Below, one piece after another: positions 45,500 to 56,626 of a stretch of 64,000 nt of DNA. Below the pieces are notes generated by a model. That model was not told where the DNA came from, searched no databases, and was given only the letters and a program-made list of their open reading frames with translations. Both the position numbers and the translations under genes were made by a program. This DNA is from Platynereis dumerilii. Its lineage: Eukaryota; Annelida; Polychaeta; Phyllodocida; Nereididae. Every line of letters starts with the position of its first letter. Within the stretch, counting starts at the first letter, position 1. Location: assembly GCA_026936325.1 (NCBI GenBank), contig JAPTHN010000015.1, positions 4,986,117-5,050,116 of the forward strand. Direction: 5' to 3'.

Positions 45500-45681
45500 G
45501 TAAGTGAATTTTTTTAATTAATAATTGTAGTCCTTAAATGGACTGCGGACTGCTTGGTAAAACAAGGAAGAAAAGTCTGCTGATTTTGGAGCCACCTGCA
45601 GTGATTGCTGCCTGGCTCTGCTCTCACTATCTCTGTTTTTCTCTTCTCTTCACTGTTTTAATTCATGTTTTCTCTTTGCAG
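45500..45681 (+). other. Plausible intron inside the hAT element (182 bp)
   Basis: The donor is AAG|GTAAGTG at 45500. The acceptor is a long pyrimidine tract (TCTCTGTTTTTCTCTTCTC) and TTTGCAG|G ending at 45681. Both sites are near consensus and the length is reasonable. The flanking sequence has no recognisable coding content, so an exon of an unknown transcript or a chance pairing are both open. Confidence 0.35.
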
Positions 45682-45859
45682 GTATTCAACAAAAAATCCT
45701 AACCAAGCATCCGAACCCCAAATACAAAAAAATTCTTGAAACCCCCCCCCCCAACCAAAAAAATCCTGCAGCAAAATCGAATGGGAATATTCTTTATTCA
45801 ACCATACATAGTAAGGGCATATATATAATTTTAAGGGCTTTATTTAATTTAATTTTTTT

Positions 45860-45975
45860 TTCCACGGGGGCACCCGGCCTGGCAGGGTGGGCTGGGCCGC
45901 CACAAGCAATGCGGCAGTCCCCCGGGCCCTCCGAGCGCTCCGCCCCTGGCCAGCGCCTCCCTGCTTGCTGGGTGA
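45860..45975. other. GC-rich patch
   Basis: It contains GGGGGCACCCGGCCTGGCAG and CCCCCGGGCCCTCCGAGCG after a T run, in otherwise AT-rich DNA. It is probably a fragment of another inserted element; family not recognised. Confidence 0.5.
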
Positions 45976-46189
45976 CATGGCAAATTCATGTACACCGTGC
46001 ACACGACATATCGGTCCAGAACACGAGTTATCCGCCGTAATACTTCAATAGCAGTCTCTCCTCGATCTTATGCATGGCATCCATCCTCTAACAAGTCATT
46101 TCAGACCGTATTTCACTAGATACAGTCCATTTAATTCCGAAATACAACCGCTGTCAAGAAATCCACATGTTTCAAATCGCCGATTGACA

Positions 46190-46500
46190 GTGTGACTGTG
46201 AAGCATACACAACCGTCACAGTCCGTCCGATGGTGTCAGATTATCCCAAATACTGTTGCTAACATTTCTGGTTGGTTAAATTATGTATTTCTGTGGAATT
46301 ACTGCTGTTCTGGACCGAAATACGACGGAATCCACACCACTCGCTCGCCATTGCGTCCTTCTTGTCGGATGTTTGCGCATGCGCAAGACACAGCGCGCTG
46401 GGCTGGCCTGCCACGCCTGACGCCCCAGAGGCGTATAACGACCATTCCTTCAACGTGGGGGGTACGTAGTCAAGGGAGGTTGGAGAAATGCGCACTAATT
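46190..46500. promoter_or_regulatory. CpG-rich promoter-like region with NRF1 site
   Basis: TTGCGCATGCGCAA at 46373-46386 is a perfect palindrome matching the NRF1 consensus YGCGCAYGCGCR. The surroundings are CpG-rich (CACTCGCTCGCCATTGCG, CAGCGCGCTGG). No TATA box is evident. NRF1 sites with CpG richness mark many animal promoters; activity here is inference, and direction is unknown because the site is symmetric. Confidence 0.45.
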
Positions 46501-47129
46501 ACGATATATACGTACGTAGTAATCTCGTAACCAGCTGTCGACAAAATACGTAGTTTCTGAACGTTGGGTCCGATGTGAATGGGAGGTTTAATGCTTCCTT
46601 AGACCAACGTTCCTCAAAGGAAATTGTCCGGGAGGGCATGTGGTACTTGATGTGTATTAAACGCTGATGAACGAGATCACATATTGAATGTTATGGACGG
46701 AAAATTTTTGACATCTGTCCATTTTCATGGCTGGCTTGGGCACACTAAGTACAATTATTAAACAAATGTTATCTAAGTTAGAGATATATCTAATATCTAT
46801 TATGGTTTAATTGTTTGATCGCATGCACACAATAGTAAAGACATCCAAAAATATGTTAGAATACTATTTCCATTGTGTCGTAAGATGCATTGTCACTTGC
46901 TGTGGTTTTCTACACCACGTACCTGTGAAGATAACTTTGCATTTTACAAATCTGATTTTTAGGTTCTTAAAGGCATTGTCAAAAAGAAATGTATTCAGTG
47001 GGACCATAGTCAAACATATTCTATTTGCAATTAGAGGAGACTAATATTGCAAGTGTCAAAATGTGGATATATCATTGCTGGTTGAAATGTTTGAAACTGC
47101 TGTCCAACAATTATAAATTCAGTGATCCC

Positions 47130-47212
47130 ATTCCCATATGAGTTGGAATTAAACCCAGGGCCCAGCAAAAGGAGACCCAGAGCACTCCCCCTTAGCTAAC
47201 CATATAATGCCC
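47130..47212 (-). other. tRNA-like sequence (SINE head or tRNA fossil)
   Basis: On the minus strand TAGCTAAGGGG matches the A-box consensus TRGYNNANNNG. About 35 bases later GGGTTTAATTCC matches a B box with one C-to-T change. Acceptor pairing is poor, so a functional tRNA is unlikely; a tRNA-derived SINE head is more probable. Confidence 0.45.
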
Positions 47213-47256
47213 TGGAGAATTGTTAGAAACCTTAATGCATGGACTCCGATATATAT

Positions 47257-47312
47257 ATAACAGGTCATTAAGTTGGTACCATCTTCTTGATACCAACTTA
47301 ATGATCTGTTAT
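47257..47312. other. 22-bp inverted repeat with 12-base loop
   Basis: The arms 47257-47278 and 47291-47312 pair over 22 bp with a single G-T wobble. The core is TCATTAAGTTGGTA/TACCAACTTAATGA. It could fold as a small-RNA hairpin or be a tiny foldback element. Confidence 0.75.
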
Positions 47313-47955
47313 TTTATAAAGTAATTCATGTTTTAGCTATATGTTATTTTTAATTATTTGAAAATGTGCTATGGTGTGCAAAAATAAGATATTGAATACA
47401 CAAAGTCCAAGAAACTCTAAAATATGTGATGAATCTGATGATGTGAGCCTTGTGTTAAAATTCATGATCTCAATAATACAGGCTTTAACACTGAATGCAG
47501 ATTTTGCACTTAAGAAGTCCAAATATCATCAAAATATATTTTTATTATCAAGACATTGTCCTTGGCAGCCTGTGGTTAATATATGACCTGATTAGCAACA
47601 AAAGTTTTGGTTTTTTTAAATGTGCAAATTATTTCCCAAACAAGCACAGGATTACCAATTTGATGTACCATATAAAATTATCCGAGACCATCGAAGTTGG
47701 TACTCAAAATGAAGCTCTGATTAAGACAAGTTCAACCATGCAAGTTTTATCATTGTATGACCAATATTGACAAAGTTATTCAAAACCGCGGTTTGCATTT
47801 ATAAACAAAAACCAGAAAATTATGACTGCATTGTGCTCAAGGTAAGCATATTCCGATTTCCTTTAAACTTTCCACACGTGTTATGGTGACCAAAACACAG
47901 TACCAAAACAAGGTACAGCTTGATCTGACAACGTTGGGGCACCAGCCACACCCTA

Positions 47956-48925
47956 ATCCACAGCCTGGCATATTTTATACGAGGGTCTTAGATTGTGTAT
48001 GAAATATGCATAAAAGGGTTGGGAGGCACATTTACAGCTTGAATTACCCATGAAATGTGCAGAAATGAAAATTTGTGGGGATTTGGTGTTATGTGCTCGT
48101 GCAGACGTGTTTGGCATTAAGAAGTATCAGCCTTGCTTTTAGCCCTTGTATTTATTCTCAGAATTTAATCTTTAGCCTTTATGGAAAAGTTCAGAGCAAA
48201 ACATATGAAATATCTCTGTTTCGTAAAGAAAGAGTGTGATATATCTTTCAGCAGTATGTGATCCTTCACACTTTATGAAATTAAGTCAATTTGGCTGATC
48301 AGAAAACTAGTTTATTGTGTCATATATTATAAGCATTTTACGAGACTAGGCAGTAACTACAATTCCCTCGCTTAAATTTACTTGATAAGAAATATGTCTG
48401 TTATTTAAAGTAAGTAAACAATTTCATTAAGGTATTTCGTGACAGGTATCTAATTTCACACTCTGCTTTTGAACTGGACACCTGATATAAATATAGAGTG
48501 CCAGAGATGACCCTGTCACTGACATATTCATCAGAAATGTGGTTGATTTAAGGTTATTTTGAACCTGAGATCACTAATTTAACTGCATGGCAATTATTTG
48601 GGCGTGACATCATTTGAGAACATCGCCAGTATCTATCATGCTTACAGTTGAAATAAAATGGAAAGGTGTTGAAATATTTCAATTTCTCTTAAATATTAGC
48701 TTCTTTAAATATAGCTTTGAATTCCTTTTGAAAATAATGTGACAAAGGGTTTTGAGTTTCAAAGTCGGCCTCCTCTGACAGAGATAAATATACTTAATGA
48801 TGGATTTTCAAGTTACTAGTTGCCTTTTAAAAAAAATTTGCAATGCTACCTTTATTGAAAATATATCAAAACTGTTATAAAAAAAAACTCCTTGGGCAGG
48901 AAAGGAATCTTGTAGTAGGTTAGAA
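47956..48925. repeat. Continuation of the 1.7-kb unit after the hAT element
   Basis: It matches the unit through TTACAGCTTGAATTACCCATG, GTGCAGACGTGTTTGGCATTAA and TTTAGCCCTTGTAT. Past about 48,500 nothing more is recognised. Confidence 0.55.
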
Positions 48926-50008
48926 GTTAGAAGGGCCTAGATTATTTGATAGTTTTTATAGAGGAAGCTATTGTCTGGCACACTTTCGTCCTTGTCAGTA
49001 ATCTAATTTACATCCCTATTACCAGACACGACCTTCATCACTATGTTTGATAGCAACCAGTATAGCAGAGACAAACTGTTCCAGAATACTAGGGTGATTC
49101 AATACTCAAGTCGTATCTCGGATATGATCCTCACAGATTGGGTAAATATCTATCACTTAATTGAAATTAAAAACAATAAAATTAAAAACCGTATCTAGCA
49201 TTAAGGACAACATTGTCACATCTCATGTATATACCATGTATTTTTTAATTTTTGGCATACACACGAATTTGTGGTGTAAAAACAAGCATGCATGAGGATG
49301 AGAGTATAGCTTTATAATTCATTTGTGGACCTGCCATTAATTCTGGGTACCTGTGTACATTTAATACTGTAGTAAGTAACACTCATCAATGTGCTTTATT
49401 ATTCATTTGTGGACCTGCCGCTATTGACATTCGCAAAGGTACGTGTTATAAGTCACAAATTTGGGGACAGAATTTGGTTAAGTCAGTTTTCAGCAAGTTC
49501 AGGGTTAGAATGTTCGTAATTACACCTGTAGAAATTCGTGAAAGACAATACTATACTTGACACTTACACAAAATCCAAATTCAGGTATATGTCTGTTTTT
49601 GCAGGTAATACAAAATTCGTCCACATGCAAAGTATTGAAAAATGTATACCTCCATTTCAGACTGTTGTCACCAGTTTTGGAAATGACATTGTCAATCAAT
49701 AATTCATGCACGAGTTTGACACATATTTGAAGACAACTTTCAGAAAGAAATTGAAATGATATATATCAATATCAGCAATATTCAGCTTTTACAAGATTAT
49801 GTTTCATAGTCTAAATGTGGAATAACACACAACATTCAAAATTTCAACAAAGTCATCTTCTAATAAAAAAATAAATGTCAAACTTGCAAAACTCTTGCTG
49901 CCTCTTAGTTCACAATGAAACTAGTCACCATTGTTTTGTTAAGGGTCAATTGAAAGTTTATCCCTTCTCCAGCAGAATGATAAATACCTGTTCAAGATCA
50001 CTCAACTA
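48926..50008. repeat. 1,083-bp recent tandem duplication, copy 1
   Basis: It begins GTTAGAAGGGCCTAGATTAT and is followed at once by copy 2 with an offset of exactly 1,083 bp. Only about three or four differences were seen by eye. It contains no gene; the identical minus-strand 63-residue frames are passengers. Confidence 0.92.
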
Positions 50009-51091
50009 GTTAGAAGGGCCTAGATTATTTGATAGTTTTTATAGAGGAAGCTATTGTCTGGCACACTTTCGTCCTTGTCAGTAATCTAATTTACATCCCT
50101 ATTACCAGACACGACCTTCATCACTATGTTTGATAGCAACCAGTATAGCAGAGACAAACTGTTCCAGAATACTAGGGTGATTCAATACTCAAGTCGTATC
50201 TCGGATATGATCCTCACAGATTGGGTAAATATCTATCACTTAATTGAAATTAAAAACAATAAAATTAAAAACCGTATCTAGCATTAAGGACAACATTGTC
50301 ACATCTCATGTATATACCATGTATTTTTTAATTTTTGGCATACACACGAATTTGTGGTGTAAAAACAAGCATGCATGAGGATGAGAGTATAGCTTTATAA
50401 TTCATTTGTGGACCTGCCATTAATTCTGGGTACCTGTGTACATTTAATACTGTAGTAAGTAACACTCATCAATGTGCTTTATTATTCATTCGTGGACCTG
50501 CCGCTATTGACATTCGCAAAGGTACGTGTTATAAGTCACAAATTTGGGGACAGAATTTGGTTAAGTCAGTTTTCAGCAAGTTCAGGGTTAGAATGTTCGT
50601 AATTACACCTGTAGAAATTCGTGAAAGACAATACTATACTTGACACTTACACAAAATCCAAATTCAGGTATATGTCTGTTTTTGCAGGTAATACAAAATT
50701 TGTCCACATGCAAAGTATTGAAAAATGTATACCTCCATTTCAGACTGTTGTCACCAGTTTTGGAAATGACATTGTCAATCAATAATTCATGCACGAGTTT
50801 GACACATATTTGAAGACAACTTTCAGAAAGAAATTGAAATGATATATATCAATATCAGCAATATTCAGCCTTTACAAGATTATGTTTCATAGTCTAAATG
50901 TGGAATAACACACAACATTCAAAATTTCAACAAAGTCATCTTCTAATAAAAAAATAAATGTCAAACTTGCAAAACTCTTGCTGCCTCTTAGTTCACAATG
51001 AAACTAGTCACCATTGTTTTGTTAAGGGTCAATTGAAAGTTTATCCCTTCTCCAGCAGAATGATAAATACCTGTTCAAGATCACTCGAACC
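50009..51091. repeat. 1,083-bp recent tandem duplication, copy 2
   Basis: Near-identical to copy 1 up to GATCACTC at 51086, after which the ancestral sequence continues (GAACCAGTTGAATCAATG, also found near 32,410). Copy 1 is therefore truncated at its right edge, as expected for a tandem duplication. Confidence 0.92.
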
Positions 51092-51740
51092 AGTTGAATC
51101 AATGTTAGAATGTTTCACTGTTGTCTTGTTTTATTTTGATCTTTTCTCTAAGGAAAATCACTTTTTTAAAAATAATTATGCATTTTTATCCCGCAGGAAA
51201 AGCTGAAAAAGGACTGGAATAGTCATACTACTTCATCATTTTCTAGAGTTTGTTTTCAGGGTCTGTAAACTTATGCTGCAATGGGAGGATGTTGCCAGTA
51301 GAGAGAGGACAACATATAATTCTAACTTGCTTTACATTGCTGACCTACTCTACAAGGCTCACATATGTTGTTTGTGTGACCTCAATACGAGCCTTGCTTC
51401 CAAAGAGTCTGAGACATGTGAAAAGCAAAACACTTCCAGGTAATGAGGAGTGAGAATGGGTCTCGAAGGACCAGGACACCACACAAGTGCAGTCAAGCAA
51501 AGGACAGACTCAACCAGGTTTCTGGTATGATGACTGCGAGAGAAAAGAGGCGTATCTTGGTTTCTGGTATGTCTGCTGTCTGAGGCAACAAATTGTTCAA
51601 TGAATGTATCACCTTTCCCCATGACAACTCTGAGTGTAACTAGATAATTTTTTTTTTTAATGCAAAAAATGATAATTGGTATGCTGTGATTGTCTGCATG
51701 GACCCGTGTCTCCATGAACATTTGTAGACTAGATCCACAT
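51092..51740. repeat. Rest of the segment shared with 32.4-32.9 kb
   Basis: It holds CTGAAAAAGGACTGGA, GCTGACCTACTCTACAAGGCTCAC and the GAGTGAGAATGGGTCTCGAAGGACC block. Non-coding. Confidence 0.6.
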
Positions 51741-54717
51741 TATGTTCCCAATTAAGGTGATGTGCATTATTTAATAGCATGTTATTCAGAGCATATGATG
51801 GAAATGAAAATTGTATGTTGTGATATATTTCTTAGAGACAATTTGAAAACCAAACATTTATATTAATTTGATTTCCAATACAAGTAACAACTGACTATAG
51901 ATGCAGAAAACATTTGAATTTTCCCCGCAAATTGAACAGCCTAATAACTTCTGCTATAAACCAATTAGCTATACTCATAATGAACAATCAACAAGGCGCT
52001 GTGTTAGCAAAAAAATTAGTAAGTGTCAAAGCATAGACACAGGTGTTTGCCATACTGTTAAAATATTTTTTTGAGAGCAAGAAAAGCCCTACTGGCTCCA
52101 ATAGACTAAGGATCATAGTAAGGTTATACTGTATGGCATAATACGCTCTTAATCTTTAATATCACAATATTTTTCTCACATTTTTGTCTACGAAGCTCCA
52201 GGTCACAATGGGCCATAATAGTCCAGCAGCGATGGTGGCTGTGTACATTCCGTGATGAGATTGGAGTCTGGTTGGTGTCACAATGGACAATAGAGGTGAT
52301 CTTTCACACTTTCTGTAATGTGATGAAGCAATTTTGCAGATACATGTTCCTTGGCAATAACACTCTCGAAAGAGCAAACCTTGTCAAGAAAATTGTGTTT
52401 ATTTCTTAATAGTCTCTTAAAGTTACTATAATGAAATTGCAAATGGGGGATCCAGAAAATTCAAGTGGGGAGGGGGTCTATCGGGTTATTGCGTCACAGT
52501 ACACAAAGCCGTGACACAGCGCCACACAGCGCATGTATCATTAACACATAAACTGTGGCATCCCTATGGGGGGCGAGGGGCGCCCATATTGGACCTGTGC
52601 CCCCCCAGGTGCCCCCCTATATGAACTTTCCAGCTAAGGCTTAAACATGCAAATAGTATAGTGGGTACCCCCCCCTCCAGAGAATCGCGTATGACACAAT
52701 AAAGAGATTAACATCCGCCAATGCCCGTGACACCACATTGTTCTAATTTTCAGGTTAGGGGTTGTAATGGCAAGATGTGCCCATGTTGGCAATAAGAGAG
52801 GAAGACAGTGAAAATGAGGTGATGTTGTCAGCTTTATTCAGTCCAATATGGACCAGCCAGCACTCCACACTCAAAAGGTTTCTAGAAAAAGGCTTGTGTT
52901 GTACCCTCATTTTGGTAGAATGTAAACGTTTGAAGGCACAAGAATGAAAAATGTATAAATAGAGAGTTAGCTGTTTGAAATACCAGCTACACCCATGATT
53001 GTCCACATCTGAGTAGTAAAAAGTGAGTTTGTCTTTTCAGCCGGATCTATTAGATTTTGTAAGGCAGCAGAATAATATTATCCTGCATGCAAGTCTGTAA
53101 CACATTCATTTTAAAACCCATGATTTGAAGATAAGCTTCAGATTTGTCTGGTTTGCAACTAATTTCTTTCCCTTTATGGGATTTAATTGTACATTTTATG
53201 CAATCCATTAAAGGTGAAATTGGCTCTTAAAAATACCACATAACCTTGCGCTTGAATTCTACACAAGTTGAGTGTGTATCTTGGTAACAAGGCAGGGCTC
53301 CTGCTATGTCCTTGTCTTTACTTACCAGTTTTTGTGGAAACATGAGGACCACCTGGGTGAGGCATCATTTTATGTAAAAATCTTGGTGTTGCAGCATTCC
53401 AAATTTATAAACTAGAACCTTTAAAGATGACATATAGGATTATCCTAGTCTATTTTGAGCTTTCATTCTTGTCAACATTGTATGAGATGACCTACTCTGA
53501 TATGTGAGTGTGTTTGAGTGATTATGAGTCTGATACCTACATATGGAAGCCAGAACCCTTCAATATAAGCTTTGCTTCCGACCAGTCTGAGACATATGGA
53601 CGCCACAACACTTTCTAGTGATTAAAAGAGAGAATGAACCTCAAAGGACCAGGATACCACACAAGTGCAGCCAAGCAAAGAACAGGCTCAAGCTTGGACT
53701 TGTATGATGACTCTTAGAGGCCAGGGGGATGTCACTGCAGAGTCCTTCTAGGAATCTTTTTGTGATTGTTCGATGACTGGAATTAATTTCCTCATAAGAT
53801 GAGCCCACTGGGTGTAATTAAAGGCAAATTTTTTTCCAGAGTTTAATTGTCAGAACTATTGTTGCACTTGAAAGTAAGTACATGTACAACCTTCAATGAT
53901 TTGCCCGTTAAAAGTTTATTTCTTTTTAAGGTGACTCATGGTAATGGTTTTTGCATTTTTTGCATTCAGATTTCCTGCTACATCTTCCCTTACTACAACG
54001 GGCTTTGAGCTAGATGTGGGTCCAATTCTTGTAGTTGTCTGAACACCTAAAGCCCAATCCTATGGAAGTGTCTCTGTATATGATTCTGTAGACCTGGGTG
54101 CCTAATTCATAATTATAATTAAATAGCACTATGAGACTGGAGGAGCCTCAAGTCTTTCTTTGGATGTCTAATATCAGTAACTGTTGTGCAGAATTAATTC
54201 ATGCCAATTACCTTTAAGGGTTGGATGCCATAAGAATAAACTGGCCATAAAGTTGTCATAGAAATTTGCAGCATTAAAAAAGGAAGTTGTTGCCATGAAG
54301 AACAATCTGTTCTCAGGATCAACCAATTGCTGAGAGATATCAAACTGTGATTATCGTGAGAAAAACTAATTACCAGGCAAGCTGAGAACAGCAAACATTC
54401 TTGGCGATGAAAACGACATTGCGTTATTGCAAGGCAAGATACAGATTTTCACTTAACAACGAAGTCCCAAAAAAAGGAATTACTTACTCAATTTAAGACA
54501 ATGTTGTATATTGCAATGTGCATTGCAACTTGATGATTCAATGCTAAACAAGGAATGTGCCAAAAAGTCTCAAACTCATTCTAATATTCCAAAACGGCAT
54601 TAATGTTGAAGGGCCGTAAGCAATGTAACACACAATGCTTCTCAATTGCCATTTTACCTTTTGCACCAAAAAATTATTTTACAAGGGAAAAATATTTACA
54701 ATCCCTTTTATCAAGTT
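51741..54717. repeat. Tandem segmental duplication, unit S2 (about 3 kb)
   Basis: Landmarks: CCAATTAAGGTGATGTGCATTA (51,750), GATTGGAGTCTGGTTGGTGTCACA (52,258), CCAGCCAGCACTCCACACTCAA (52,850), TGGACGCCACAACACTTTCTAG (53,598), CCAATTGCTGAGAGATATCAAACTG (54,323). All recur in the same order in S3. No gene is seen in either unit. Confidence 0.85.
52553..52690. mobile_element. Truncated hAT MITE, relative of 9,584
   Basis: Inverted orientation relative to 9,584-9,741: CCCATATTGGACCTGTGCCCC and AGGTGCCCCCCTATATGAAC match its complement. The left end CTGTGGCATCCC is a mutated terminus; the right terminus is missing. It lies in S2 only. Confidence 0.75.
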
Positions 54718-55210
54718 GTATTTCCAATTAAGGTGATATGCATTATTTAATAGAAATATCATTCAGTACATGATGGATATGACAATTTACTTGGTAGTAT
54801 ATTTCTTAGAGAAAATTTTGAAAACCAAACATTTCTATTGATTTAGTTTCCAATCAAAGTGACAAAAGATGTTGCAAGCATTTGTATTTTTTCCCGCAAA
54901 ATGAAAAGCCAAATAACTTCTGCTCTAAACCAATTAACTTTATACTCATAAGAACAAACTGCAAGGGGGTGTGTTTGCAAAAAAATGACATACCTGTCAA
55001 GGCGTTGATACAGGTGATTGCCCCCACTGTTCATAATATGAATCATATATTTTTTTGAGAACTGAAAAGCCCTACTGGTTCCTACAGAATACTTTTTTCA
55101 CAGATCATTTTAGCTATAGAAACGAATAACTAAGAATGCTTTTATCTATAAGGATCATAATAAAGTCATACTGCATGCAAATACTACGCATCACATACGA
55201 TCTTAATTAT

Positions 55211-55449
55211 GGGCGTACATTGTACTGAGGGCTGAATTTTTGGGAGGGCGAGCGTCATTTGCCCAATTTTCACGATCCAAATTTTATACCATGCCCAATA
55301 AAATCGCTTGGAAACAACCGATTTTCAACAATATTTATTTGTTCATCTGCCCAGATTTTTAGCCTCCTTGCCCGAATTTGGGCCTTTTCTCAAAGGTTGG
55401 GGGGGGGGGGGGCGATCGCCCCCCCCCTTGCCACCCTCTCCGATACGCC
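55211..55449. mobile_element. Small inserted element with G/C homopolymer palindrome
   Basis: S2 lacks this 239-bp stretch. It begins GGGCGTA and ends TACGCC, a short inverted end, and may be flanked by TAT. Near 55,400 a run of about 14 G, CGATCG and a run of about 9 C form a palindrome. Family not identified. Confidence 0.55.
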
Positions 55450-56443
55450 TATGCTCTTAATCTTTAATATAACAATATTTTTCTCACATTTTTGTCTACC
55501 AAGCTCAAGGTTACAATTGGCTGTAATAGTGCAGCAGCAATGGGGGTGTAAAAATTCTGTGATGAGATTGGAGTCTGGTTGGTGTCACAGCAGACAATAG
55601 AGGTGATCTTTTACACTTTCTGTAATGTGATGAAGCAATTTTGCAGATACATGTTCCTTGGCAATAACACTTCTGACAGAGCAAACCTTGACAGGTAATC
55701 GGAAAGTCACAAACAGGTGGATCGTAAAAAATTGTCTATCGGATTATTTCAAAGCAGAATTCATAGCCGTCGACATAATGACACTCTGCACTGATATAAT
55801 TAACACATAAACATTTTTGAAATTTCATCTAGTGGGGAGAGATACATCCCCCCATGCATCTGTTCCTGATTCCCAAATTGTGATTATGAATGTATAATTG
55901 TTTCTTCCTATGTCCCCCTGGCATTTGCATTAGGTGCATGTAAAAATTATTTAAAATATTTAAAATATCCTGTGAAAGTTGATGTTTGACATTAATTTTA
56001 TAAATGCACAAAGACTGTTCAAATAATAATGACACCCAGAAAACGAGAACAGAAAATAGCTGAGCAAGAGGCATATCCAGCTAGTGCAATGACCTGGCAC
56101 ATTCATCCTAGTTGTCTGGTTAATCAGAGTTCTGAACAATGAGAAAGAACTTTATTGTGCAACATTCCTTTAGCAGTTTATGAGACAATTAAGGGATTAA
56201 CATCCGCCGAGGCCCATGACACCACATTGTTGTAATTGTCAGGTTCGGGGTTGTAACGGTAAGGTGTGTCCATGTTGGCAAGAGGAAGACAGGTCCTGAT
56301 AATGAGGTGATGTTGTCAGCATTGTTCAGTCCAATATGGGCCAGCCAGCACTCCACACTCAACAGGTTTCCTTAAAAAGGCTTGTGCTTTACCCTCATTT
56401 TGGTAGGATGGAAACGTTTGAAAGCACAAGAATTAGATTTGTA

Positions 56444-56626
56444 TGGACACTTATTTTCCATATAGAGCTAAGAATTTTTTACACAAGATAAAATTCAGCG
56501 ATATTGGAATGGATTTCAAAAATATTTTGGACAATTGTGCAAAATTTTGGGAATCCGTTCCAAAACTGAGCACCGCATTTTATCATGTAAAAAAAATCAT
56601 AGTTCTAGATCGAATAGAAGTGTCCA
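56444..56626. mobile_element. MITE with TA target (183 bp)
   Basis: Inverted ends TGGACACTT...AAGTGTCCA flanked by TA (56442-56443 and 56627-56628). S2 has no insert at the matching place, which gives an empty-site comparison. Probably a Tc1/mariner-type non-autonomous element. Confidence 0.75.

Larger units (their letters stand above)
43945..47955. mobile_element. hAT-type transposon, 4.0 kb, no transposase seen
   Basis: Perfect 20-bp inverted ends TAGGGTGTGGCTGGTGCCCC, flanked by an 8-bp duplication ATCCACAG (43937-43944 and 47956-47963). TARNG-type ends and an 8-bp duplication are typical of hAT. The flanks join to rebuild a 1.7-kb-unit sequence, supporting the borders. Inside are ACGT-rich tandem repeats, a plausible intron, a GC-rich patch, a promoter-like region with an NRF1 site, a tRNA-like sequence and a long hairpin. 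No frame over 120 residues is present and none resembles a hAT transposase, so it is non-autonomous or has acquired foreign DNA. Confidence 0.88.

Noticed and set aside
45860-45975. GC-rich patch as rRNA
   Set aside because: No recognisable conserved rRNA sequence.
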